Origin: Streptomyces cavernicola
GTDB lineage: Bacteria; Actinomycetota; Actinomycetes; Streptomycetales; Streptomycetaceae
DNA: 64,000 nucleotides
Assembly (NCBI RefSeq): GCF_029968035.1
Contig: NZ_JASCIQ010000022.1
Location: 62,001-126,000, forward strand
Direction of reading: 5' to 3'
Shown: positions 34,311 to 42,962 of the stretch, in pieces
How the letters are laid out: each line of letters begins with the position of its first letter
How positions within the stretch are numbered: position 1 is the first letter of the stretch
Notes under the pieces: model-generated
What the model was told of the DNA's origin: nothing
Database searches by the model: none
The model's input: the letters and a program-made list of their open reading frames with translations, nothing else
Position numbers and translations under genes: made by a program

Positions 34311-34340
34311 TCACTCCACCTCACTCCACCTCACTCCACC
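34311..34340. repeat. Three exact 10-bp tandem repeats over a stop codon
   Basis: TCACTCCACC at 34311, 34321 and 34331. On the minus strand the first unit carries the last codons and TGA of the CNNM gene, and the last unit supplies the Shine-Dalgarno region of the YjbR-like gene. Confidence 0.92.
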
Positions 34341-35620
34341 TCGCCCGACGGAGCCGAAGGCTCCACAAGGACCGTCGCGATCCGGTTCCGCCGCCCCGCC
34401 GCGGCCTCCGCGGTGAGCCGCAGTCCGCGCCCGTCCGGCAGCTCCACCACCGTCGTCGCCCCCGCGATCGGCACGCGCCCGAGCGCCTTCGCGAGCAGCC
34501 CGCCGACCGTCTCCACGTCCTCGTCGTCGAACTCCTCGATGCCGTACAGCTCGCCGAGGTCGCCGATGTCGAGCCGGGCCGTGACCCGGTAGGTGTCCTC
34601 GCCGAGGGGTTCGACGGGCGGGAGCTCCCGGTCGTACTCGTCGGTGATCTCGCCGACGATCTCCTCCAGGATGTCCTCGATCGTGACGATGCCGGCCGTG
34701 CCGCCGTACTCGTCGATGACGACCGCGACGTGGTTGCGCTCCTGCTGCATCTCGCGCAGCAGGTCACCGGCGTTCTTGGTGTCGGGCACGAACGACGCGG
34801 GCCGCATCGCCGTGGACACCAGCTCCGACTCGGCGTCCCTGCTGATGTGCGTCTTGCGCGCGAGGTCCTTCAGGTACACGATCCCGACGACGTCGTCCTC
34901 GCTCTCCCCGGTGACCGGGATGCGCGAGAAACCAGAGCGCAGGGCGAGCGTGAGGGCCTGCCGGATCGTCTTGAACCGCTCGATCACGATCAGGTCCGTG
35001 CGCGGCACCATCACCTCGCGTACGAGGGTGTCGCCGAGCTCGAAGACGGAGTGCACCATGCGGCGCTCCTCGTCCTCGATCAGGGACTCCTTCTCGGCCA
35101 GGTCGACCATCGCGCGCAGCTCCGCCTCGGAGGCGAACGGGCCGCGCCTGAAGCCCTTTCCGGGCGTGAGCGCGTTGCCGAGGAGGATCAGGAGCGGCGG
35201 GATCGGGCCCATGATCCGGGCGAGCGGCAGCAGGACGTACGCCGCGGCCGTCGCCGTGTTGAGCGGGTGCTGGCGGCCGATCGTGCGCGGCGAGACGCCC
35301 ACCGCTACGTACGAGACGAGCACCATCACGCCGATGGCGACGGCGAGCGCCTCCCACGTCTCGGTGAACTCCTGCAGGCAGGCGTACGTGACGAGGGCCG
35401 CGGCGGCCATCTCGCAGGCCACGCGGACGAGCAGCGCGACGTTCAGATAGCGCGTCGGGTCCGCCGTGACCTGGGCGAGCTTGGCGCTGCCGCGCCGCCC
35501 GGAGCGCACGGCCTCCTCGGCACGGAAGCTGGACATACGCGCGAGGCCCGCCTCCGCGCAGGAGGCGAGCCACGCGACGACGACCAGCAGGACGGCGCCG
35601 AGGACCAGTGAGGCGCTCAC
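34331..35620 (-). CDS. CNNM/HlyC-CorC family membrane protein
   Basis: 429 aa from GTG 35620, whose first bases overlap the ybeY stop. The N-terminal part is a DUF21 (CNNM) membrane domain with about four helices. Two CBS domains follow, with VREVMVPRTDLIVI and HVAVVIDEYGGTAGIVTIEDILEE, the latter read here in parts. The end is a CorC_HlyC domain. Members are linked to Mg2+ or Co2+ export. Its place after ybeY is conserved in actinobacteria. Confidence 0.92.
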   Translation of the reverse strand: MSASLVLGAVLLVVVAWLASCAEAGLARMSSFRAEEAVRSGRRGSAKLAQVTADPTRYLNVALLVRVACEMAAAALVTYACLQEFTETWEALAVAIGVMVLVSYVAVGVSPRTIGRQHPLNTATAAAYVLLPLARIMGPIPPLLILLGNALTPGKGFRRGPFASEAELRAMVDLAEKESLIEDEERRMVHSVFELGDTLVREVMVPRTDLIVIERFKTIRQALTLALRSGFSRIPVTGESEDDVVGIVYLKDLARKTHISRDAESELVSTAMRPASFVPDTKNAGDLLREMQQERNHVAVVIDEYGGTAGIVTIEDILEEIVGEITDEYDRELPPVEPLGEDTYRVTARLDIGDLGELYGIEEFDDEDVETVGGLLAKALGRVPIAGATTVVELPDGRGLRLTAEAAAGRRNRIATVLVEPSAPSGEVE

Positions 35621-36120
35621 GACACGGTGGGCGCCGGGGAGGGACCTGTGAGGCCCTTCTCCGCGCGCCAGCCGTCGACGATCGCGGACTGCAGGCCGAA
35701 CATCTCGGCCTTCTCGTCCGGCTCCTCGTGGTCGTACCCGAGGAGGTGGAGCACGCCGTGGACGGTGAGGAGCTGCAGCTCCTCGTCCATGGAGTGCCCC
35801 GTCTCGGCCTCCTCGCCCTGCCGCTTGGCGACCTCGGGGCAGAGCACGATGTCGCCGAGGAGTCCCTGCGGGGGCTCCGCGGCCTCGTCGTCCCGGCCCG
35901 GCGGGCGCAGCTCGTCCATCGGGAAGGACATGACGTCCGTCGGACCATGCAGGTCCATCCACTGGATGTGCAGCTGCTCCATCGCCTCGGTGTCCACGAC
36001 GATCACCGAGAGTTCGGAGAGCGGGTGGATGCGCATCCGCGCGAGCGCGTAGCGGGCGATGTCGAGGATCGCCTGCTCGTCGACCTCGGTGCCGGACTCG
36101 TTGTTGACGTCGATCGACAT
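35617..36120 (-). CDS. ybeY: rRNA maturation endoribonuclease YbeY
   Basis: 167 aa. Zinc-dependent RNase for 16S rRNA 3' end processing and 70S quality control. The metal motif HGVLHLLGYDH (about residues 121-131) is complete, and DVMSFPMDE is present. It lies between phoH (16 bp upstream) and the CNNM gene (4 bp overlap). Confidence 0.96.
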   Translation of the reverse strand: MSIDVNNESGTEVDEQAILDIARYALARMRIHPLSELSVIVVDTEAMEQLHIQWMDLHGPTDVMSFPMDELRPPGRDDEAAEPPQGLLGDIVLCPEVAKRQGEEAETGHSMDEELQLLTVHGVLHLLGYDHEEPDEKAEMFGLQSAIVDGWRAEKGLTGPSPAPTVS

Positions 36121-36135
36121 GTGCCTGTTTTCTCG

Positions 36136-37194
<1,059 letters not shown>

Positions 37195-37364
37195 GGGCCG
37201 GCTCTGTGGCCTGCTCGTCCTCCTCGATGCGGGGCTGACGCCGCGCGACTGCTTCTGGTGCTACAAGAGTACGTCCGTGCACCGACAACACCGAGAAGTT
37301 TTTCGACCGCCCGTTCCCCGGCGGACGCGGCGAACGCCCGCCGACGCGCCGCGAACCCGGTCGT

Positions 37365-38531
37365 CTACCGCGCCCCGAACCCGATCGTCGGCACCGCACG
37401 CCGCAGCGGCCACGGCCGGACCACCTCGGGCAGCATCCCGTCGAGGAACGCGTACCGCCTGAGCGCCGCAGGCTCCTGGTCGTCGTACGACTGCACATGC
37501 CGCCACCACGCCGACACCTCGACCCAGCCGGGGGCCGAGAGGGAGCCGCCGAACTCCTGCACCGACAGGGCCGCCGTGAGCCCGGCGAAGGCGAGCCGGT
37601 CGGCGAGCGGCCAGCCGGCCAGGGTGCCGGTGACGAAGCCCGCCACGAACACGTCGCCCGCACCGGTCGGGTCGAGCGCCTCCACCTCGATCGCGGGCAC
37701 CTCGGCGGTCTCGCCCGTGCGCCCGTCCACCGCGTACGCGCCCTCGGCACCGAGGGTGACGACGGCGACCGGCACGTGCTCGGTGAGCGCGCGGGCGGCG
37801 GCGCGCGGGCAGGACGTGCCCGTGTAGCGCATGGCCTCCTCGGCGTTCGGCAGGAACGCCTCGCAGTGCCGCAGGTCGGGCAGGGCGGCCAGGTCCCAGC
37901 GGCCGGTCTCGTCCCAGCCGACGTCCGCGAAGACCCGGGTGCCGCGCGCCGCCGCCTTCGCGACCCACTCCTCACTCGCGCCCGGCGCCAGGGATGCGAC
38001 GGCGGCACGCGCGCGTGGCGGCGTCTCCGGGGCGGGCTCCTGCGGCGGTGGCGCCTCGTGCCCGTGCGAGATCATCGTCCGCTCGCCCTCGTACGCGAGG
38101 GACACGGTCACCGGGGAGTGCCAGCCGGGCACGGTGCGCGACGGCGCGAGGTCGATGCCCTCGCCCTTCTCCAGGGCGTCCCAGCAGTACTCGCCGTAGT
38201 GGTCGTCGCCGAAGGCCGCGGCGAGCGAGGTGCGCAGGCCGAGGCGGGACAGGGCGGTGGCCATGTTGGCGACGCCGCCGGGGCTGGAGCCCATGCCCCT
38301 GGCCCAGGACTCGGTGCCGCGCACGGGCGCCGAGTCGAGGCCGGTGAAGATGATGTCGAGGAAGACGGTGCCGGTGAGGAACACGTCGCACGCCGGGTCG
38401 CCCGGCCTGCGCACCGCCGCGAGCGGGTCGAGGCAGGCCCTGTGGTCGAGCCGGGCGCCGTCCTTGCGACCGCCGTCCTCGCGACTGCCGTCCTCGCGAC
38501 CGCCGTTCACCGTCTGTTCGTCGAGACTCAC
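37365..38531 (-). CDS. PfkB-family carbohydrate kinase
   Basis: 388 aa from GTG 38531. PfkB signatures: substrate loop GSSPGGVANMATALSRLGL and the ATP/anion-hole motif DPTGAGDVFVAGFVTG with the catalytic Asp. It phosphorylates a sugar or nucleoside, substrate unknown. The first 30 residues are an acidic-basic tail coded by three 15-bp repeats (GGREDGSREDGGRKDG). It is divergent from a GH4 6-phospho-glycosidase gene, so it may make that enzyme's phosphorylated substrate. Confidence 0.88.
   Translation of the reverse strand: MSLDEQTVNGGREDGSREDGGRKDGARLDHRACLDPLAAVRRPGDPACDVFLTGTVFLDIIFTGLDSAPVRGTESWARGMGSSPGGVANMATALSRLGLRTSLAAAFGDDHYGEYCWDALEKGEGIDLAPSRTVPGWHSPVTVSLAYEGERTMISHGHEAPPPQEPAPETPPRARAAVASLAPGASEEWVAKAAARGTRVFADVGWDETGRWDLAALPDLRHCEAFLPNAEEAMRYTGTSCPRAAARALTEHVPVAVVTLGAEGAYAVDGRTGETAEVPAIEVEALDPTGAGDVFVAGFVTGTLAGWPLADRLAFAGLTAALSVQEFGGSLSAPGWVEVSAWWRHVQSYDDQEPAALRRYAFLDGMLPEVVRPWPLRRAVPTIGFGAR
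38457..38501. repeat. Three 15-bp repeats coding the PfkB N-terminus
   Basis: GCCGTCCTCGCGACC-like units at 38457, 38472 and 38487. Each encodes five residues (G-R-E/K-D-G), so gain or loss of a unit keeps the frame. Confidence 0.85.
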
Positions 38532-38708
38532 CGTGCGCTCCCGCGTCCTTCGCGCGCTCCCCGTACATGGTGCGTGCAGGTCAGGCCAGTGTGCATCACC
38601 GCCGCCCGACGGGACCGGAACGCCGGTGCACGCGCGGTGACTCTGTCGGGTCGAGGTACAGCGGCACAGCGGCACAGCGGCGCGGGCGCATGAGGTAGCT
38701 TCCGCCGC

Positions 38709-40007
38709 ATGAGGCTGACGATTCTCGGTGGCGGCGGATTCCGGGTGCCACTCGTGTACGGCGCCCTGGTGGGCAGCGAGATCACGGAACTCACCCTGTA
38801 CGACACGGATCCGGTGCGGCTCGGCGTGATCCGCTCGGTCCTCGCGGGACTGCCCGCGGGCCCGCGCGTGCGGGTCGCCGAGGGGCTCGACGACGCGCTG
38901 CGCGGCGCGGACTTCGTGTTCTCCGCGATCCGCGTCGGCGGCACCGCGGGCCGCGTCCACGACGAGCGGGTGCCGCTGGCGGAGGGCGTGCTCGGGCAGG
39001 AGACGGTCGGCGCGGGCGGCGTCCTGTACGGGCTTCGCACGGTGCCCGTGGCCCTGCACATCGCGGAGCGGGTGGCGGCGGTGGCCCCCGACGCGTGGGT
39101 CATCAACTTCACCAACCCCGCGGGCACGGTGACCGAGGCCATGGCCTCCGTCCTCGGCGACCGCGTCATCGGCATCTGCGACTCCCCCGTCGGCCTGGTA
39201 CGCCGCGCGGCGCGCGCCGCGGGCGCCGACCCGGACACGGTGTCGTACGACTACGTGGGCCTCAACCACCTCGGCTGGCTGCGGTCGTTGACGGCCCCGG
39301 ACGGCCGCGACCTGCTCCCCGGGCTGCTCGCGGACGCCACGGCCCTCGCCTCCTTCGAGGAGGGCAAGCTCTTCGGTACGGAGTGGCTGCGGGCGCTCGG
39401 CGCGCTCCCCAACGAGTACCTGCACTACTACTACTTCCGCCGCGAGACCCTCGACGCGGTGCGCACCGCCGAGGAGACACGCGGCGAGTTCCTCGACCAC
39501 CAGCAGGGCGAGTTCTTCGCCCGCGCGGCCGAACACCCGGACCGCGCCCACGAGTTGTGGGAGGCGACGCGCCTGGAGCGCGAGGAGACGTACATGGCGG
39601 ACAGCCGCGCGGCGACCGGCGGCTGGCAGCGCGACTCCTGCGACCTGGACGGCGGCGGCTACGACCGGGTCGCGCTCACCCTGATGCGGGCGATCGCCTC
39701 CGGCGAGGGTGCGCGGCTGATTCTGAACGTCAGGAACGCCGGTACGGTGCCTGCGCTGCCGGACGACGCGATCGTGGAGACGGTGTGCGAGGTGGATGCG
39801 CGGGGGGCCCGCCCGCTGCCGTGCGCTCCGCTCGGGGAGGCGGAGTTGGGGCTCATGCTGCAGCTGAAGGCGGTGGAACGGGCCACGGTGGAGGCCGCCC
39901 TCTTCAAGGACCGCGAGGCAGCACTCAGGGCTCTCGCCCTGCACCCGCTGGTGGACTCCCCTGCGGTGGCGAGCCGAATCCTGGCGGCGGCGTCGGCCGA
40001 CGCTTGA
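38709..40007 (+). CDS. GH4 family 6-phospho-glycosidase
   Basis: 432 aa. NAD+ and Mn2+ dependent family 4 enzyme. The N-terminal Rossmann motif is ILGGGGFRVP. NFTNPAG, the metal Cys in GICDSPVG and the metal His in GLNHLGW are present. The segment LHYYYFRRETLD is typical of 6-phospho-beta-glucosidases. Substrate would be a phosphorylated disaccharide. A PfkB kinase gene is divergent from it across 177 bp. Confidence 0.92.
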   Translation: MRLTILGGGGFRVPLVYGALVGSEITELTLYDTDPVRLGVIRSVLAGLPAGPRVRVAEGLDDALRGADFVFSAIRVGGTAGRVHDERVPLAEGVLGQETVGAGGVLYGLRTVPVALHIAERVAAVAPDAWVINFTNPAGTVTEAMASVLGDRVIGICDSPVGLVRRAARAAGADPDTVSYDYVGLNHLGWLRSLTAPDGRDLLPGLLADATALASFEEGKLFGTEWLRALGALPNEYLHYYYFRRETLDAVRTAEETRGEFLDHQQGEFFARAAEHPDRAHELWEATRLEREETYMADSRAATGGWQRDSCDLDGGGYDRVALTLMRAIASGEGARLILNVRNAGTVPALPDDAIVETVCEVDARGARPLPCAPLGEAELGLMLQLKAVERATVEAALFKDREAALRALALHPLVDSPAVASRILAAASADA

Positions 40008-40011
40008 TCCT

Positions 40012-40185
40012 TCCCCACCCCGCCCCTTCCCGAAAGTCCTGCGGACAGCTTCGGTGCTCCGCCCCGGACCCCGCTCCTCAAACGCCGGAGGGGCTGGTTT
40101 TGGCGGGGCGGAGCCCCGTTCTTCAGGGGCGCGGGGAACTGCGCAACCAGCGCCGCAGGCTTTCGGGAAGGGGCGGGGTGGGGAG
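40012..40185. repeat. Dispersed composite repeat between convergent genes
   Basis: Modules: CGCCCCTTCCCGAAAG, CTCAAACGCCGGAGGGGCTG, GGGGCGCGGGGAACTGCGCA, then CTTTCGGGAAGGGGCGGGG in reverse. The first and last can pair with each other across the element. It fills the gap between the GH4 and adenine deaminase genes. Confidence 0.87.
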
Positions 40186-40188
40186 GAA

Positions 40189-41190
40189 TCAGTCGAACTC
40201 GTACGCCGCGACTTCCGCCAAGTACCGCTCGCGCAGCGCCTCGTCGTCCTCCAGGAAGGAGGCGAGGAAGGAGTTCCGGGCCAGTTCGCGGAGCTGACCG
40301 TGGTCGAGGGCGAGCGCCTCGTGGACCGCGTGGAACGTGTCCCCCACGTACCCCCCGAAGTACGACGGATCATCGGAGTTGACCGTGCACAGCAACCCCG
40401 CCGCCATCATCTGCGGCAGCGGGTGGGACTCGAGCACGTCGACCGCCCGCAGCCGCACATTGGACAGCGGGCACAGGGTCAGCGGGATCCGGTCCCGCAC
40501 CAGGCGCTCGACCAGCGAGGCGTCCTCCATGCACCGCAGCCCGTGGTCGATCCGCTCGACGCCGAGGACGTCCAGGGCCTCCGTGATGTACGCCGCGGGC
40601 CCCTCCTCCCCCGCGTGCGCGACCCGGCGCAGGCCGAGCGCGGCAGCGGCCTCGTACACCTCGCGGAACTTCGCCGGCGGGTGGCCGACCTCCGCCGAGT
40701 CGAGGCCGACGCCGGTGATCCGGTGCAGATACGGCTTCGCGGCGTCAAGGGTCGCGAGGGCCGACTCGGCGGACTCGTCGCGCAGGAAGCACATGATGAG
40801 GCGGGTGGAGACGCCGTACCGCTCCTGGCTGCGGTCGAGCGCGCGGCCGAGGCCCTCGATCACCGTGCCGATGTCGACGCCGCGCGCGGTGTGCGCCTGC
40901 GGGTCGAAGAAGATCTCCGCGTGCCGTACGCCCTGTTCGGCGGCGCGCGCCAGATAGGCGTCGGCGAGTTCCTCGAAGTCGGCCTCGGTGTGCAGGACGG
41001 CCATCAGGCCGTAGTACAGGTCGAGGAAGGACTGCAGGTCCTCGAAGAGGTACGCGCGGCGCAGCTCCTCGGTGTCCGCGTAAGGGAGTTCGACGCCGTT
41101 GCGGGCGGCGAGCGCGAAGGCCAGCTCGGGTTCGAGGGTGCCTTCGATGTGCAGGTGGAGTTCGGCCTTGGGGAGGAGCGTGGAGTGCAT
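40189..41190 (-). CDS. Adenine deaminase, ADA superfamily
   Basis: 333 aa zinc deaminase. Metal ligands in AELHLHIEGTL, catalytic Glu region VAHAGEEGPAAYI, and LLCTVNSDDPSYFGGYV. The NSDDPxYFGGY form is typical of adenine deaminases, while adenosine deaminases usually have TDDP without this tail. I therefore favour adenine to hypoxanthine (purine salvage); adenosine remains possible. It follows rnz by 26 bp on the same strand. Confidence 0.85.
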   Translation of the reverse strand: MHSTLLPKAELHLHIEGTLEPELAFALAARNGVELPYADTEELRRAYLFEDLQSFLDLYYGLMAVLHTEADFEELADAYLARAAEQGVRHAEIFFDPQAHTARGVDIGTVIEGLGRALDRSQERYGVSTRLIMCFLRDESAESALATLDAAKPYLHRITGVGLDSAEVGHPPAKFREVYEAAAALGLRRVAHAGEEGPAAYITEALDVLGVERIDHGLRCMEDASLVERLVRDRIPLTLCPLSNVRLRAVDVLESHPLPQMMAAGLLCTVNSDDPSYFGGYVGDTFHAVHEALALDHGQLRELARNSFLASFLEDDEALRERYLAEVAAYEFD

Positions 41191-41216
41191 GGGCGTACGT
41201 ACTTTCGCGAGACGGT

Positions 41217-42125
41217 TCAGGTGCGCCGCTTGGGCACGGGGACGGTCGACAGGTCGGCCGCCACGGTCAGTTCCCCCGTGAACCCGGCGGCGCGGGCCTG
41301 CCGGGCGAACTCCTGCGGGTCGGCGTACCGCTGGGAGAAGTGTGTGAGGACGAGGTGCCGCACCCCGGCGTCGCGGGCCACCGCGCCTGCCTCGCCGGAC
41401 GTCAAGTGGCCGTGGTCGCGGGCGAGTTGCTCGTCCTCGTCGAGGAAGGTCGACTCGATGACGAGCAGGTCGCAGCCCTCGGCGAGCGCGTGCACGCCGT
41501 CGCAGAGGCGGGTGTCCATGACGAACGCGAACCGCTGCCCGTACCGCACCTCGCTGACGTCGTCGAGGCGCACGCCGCGCAGCTCGCCCTCGCGTTGCAG
41601 CCGGCCCACGTCCGGGCCCGCGATGCCGCGCTCGGCGAGGAGTTCGGGCACCATCCGCCGCCCGTCGGGCTCGACGAGCCGGTAGCCGAAGGACTCGACG
41701 GGGTGCGAGAGCCTGCGCGCTTCGAGCGTGTACGCGGGCGTGGCGGCGAGCACGCCGTCGGCGGCGACCGGGGCTTCGGTGAGCTGCACGGTCTCGCGGT
41801 ACGCGGTGGCGTACCGGAGCCGCTCGAAGAAATGCTGGCCGGAGCGCGGGTAGTGGGCGGTGACCGCGTGCGGCACGCGGTCGAGGTTGATGCGCTGGAT
41901 CACTCCGGCGAGGCCGAGTGAGTGGTCGCCGTGGAAGTGCGTGACGCAGATCCGGTCGATGTCGTGCGCGGCGACACCGGCGCGCAGCATCTGCCGCTGG
42001 GTGCCCTCGCCGGGGTCGAAGAGAATGCCCTGGCCGTCCCAGCGCAGCAGGTAGCCGTTGTGGTTGCGGTGCCGCGTCGGCACCTGGCTGGCGGTGCCGA
42101 GGACGACGAATTCACGTACGGACAA
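41217..42125 (-). CDS. rnz: Ribonuclease Z
   Basis: 302 aa metallo-beta-lactamase fold nuclease that trims tRNA 3' ends. Metal motif THFHGDHSLGLAGVIQ, N-terminal LGTASQVPTRHRNHNGYLL and C-terminal LVLTHFSQRY all fit ElaC/RNase Z. It starts 46 bp downstream of the HIT gene and is followed by the deaminase gene. Confidence 0.95.
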   Translation of the reverse strand: MSVREFVVLGTASQVPTRHRNHNGYLLRWDGQGILFDPGEGTQRQMLRAGVAAHDIDRICVTHFHGDHSLGLAGVIQRINLDRVPHAVTAHYPRSGQHFFERLRYATAYRETVQLTEAPVAADGVLAATPAYTLEARRLSHPVESFGYRLVEPDGRRMVPELLAERGIAGPDVGRLQREGELRGVRLDDVSEVRYGQRFAFVMDTRLCDGVHALAEGCDLLVIESTFLDEDEQLARDHGHLTSGEAGAVARDAGVRHLVLTHFSQRYADPQEFARQARAAGFTGELTVAADLSTVPVPKRRT

Positions 42126-42171
42126 GGTGAGTTACCGGTTCTTCGGCTTCTTCGGCTGTCTGGTCGGTCGC

Positions 42172-42525
42172 CTACCCGGGGGGCCACTGCATGCCGCGGC
42201 CGCCGAGGATGTGGGCGTGCGCGTGGAACACGGTCTGGCCTGCGCCGCTGCCGGTGTTGAACACCAGGCGGTAGCTCTCCAGCTTTTCCTCCGCGGCGAC
42301 CTCTCCGGCCTCGCGCAGCAGGTCGGCGGTGATCTGCGGTTCGGCGGCGGCGAGGGTGGCGGCGTCCGCGTAGTGGACCTTGGGGATGACCAGGACGTGA
42401 GTCGGGGCCTGGGGGTTGATGTCGCGGAAGGCGTACGTGGTGTCGGTCTCGCGTACGACGGTCGCGGGCACCTCCCCAGCGATGATTTTGCAGAACAGGC
42501 AGTCTGCTTGTGCCTCACCGGCCAT
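42172..42525 (-). CDS. HIT-family nucleotide hydrolase
   Basis: 117 aa from ATG 42525 with GGAGG upstream. The HIT motif is HAHAHILGG near the C-terminus, and the zinc-type cysteines CLFC lie at the N-terminus. HINT-type enzymes hydrolyse adenosine phosphoramidates. It begins a run with rnz and the adenine deaminase gene. Confidence 0.92.
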   Translation of the reverse strand: MAGEAQADCLFCKIIAGEVPATVVRETDTTYAFRDINPQAPTHVLVIPKVHYADAATLAAAEPQITADLLREAGEVAAEEKLESYRLVFNTGSGAGQTVFHAHAHILGGRGMQWPPG

Positions 42526-42962
42526 GGGGCGGGCCTCCTCGGTCCGTTCGATCGTGTACGTACGGCATGGTATCCGGCCATCTTTTCCCCACCCCGCCCC
42601 TTCCCGAACCGGGGCGCAGCCCCGGGCCCCGGCAACCTTTCGACTGCCGCGCCGTCGTGGCCGGTCGCGCAGTTCCCCGCGCCCCTGAAAGCCAGCCCCT
42701 GCCGGGGCTAAATCCCGCCCCCAGCCCGCAAATTCAGCCCCTCCGGCGTTTGAGATGGGGGTCCCCCTGCTCGAGCGCAGCCGAGAGCTTGGGGGAGGGG
42801 TCCGGGGCGGAGCCCCGAAATAGGGGCGCGGGGAACTGCGCGACCAGCCACAGCGGCGCGGCAGCCGAAAGACGAGCCGGGGTCCGGGGGCGACAGCCCC
42901 CGGGGAGCGGGGGCCGGGGCGGAGGCCTCGGGGAGCGGGGGCCGGGGCGGAGGCCTCGGGGT
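42526..42962. repeat. 437-bp repeat-filled gap between the tricorn and HIT genes
   Basis: Contains CGCCCCTTCCCGAA, the reverse of the CGCAGTTCCCCGCGCCCC module, AGCCCCTCCGGCGTTTGAGA, a copy of the znuC-type palindromic element (42757-42797), another GGGGCGCGGGGAACTGCGCG module, and two exact 28-bp units at 42901-42928 and 42929-42956. No gene. Confidence 0.88.
42757..42797. repeat. Palindromic element, intergenic copy
   Basis: Reverse-complement copy of the element in znuC, with GGGGGTCCCCC and the GCTCGAGC...GAGAGCTTGGGGG hairpin. It is the only copy of the three outside a gene. Confidence 0.85.
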
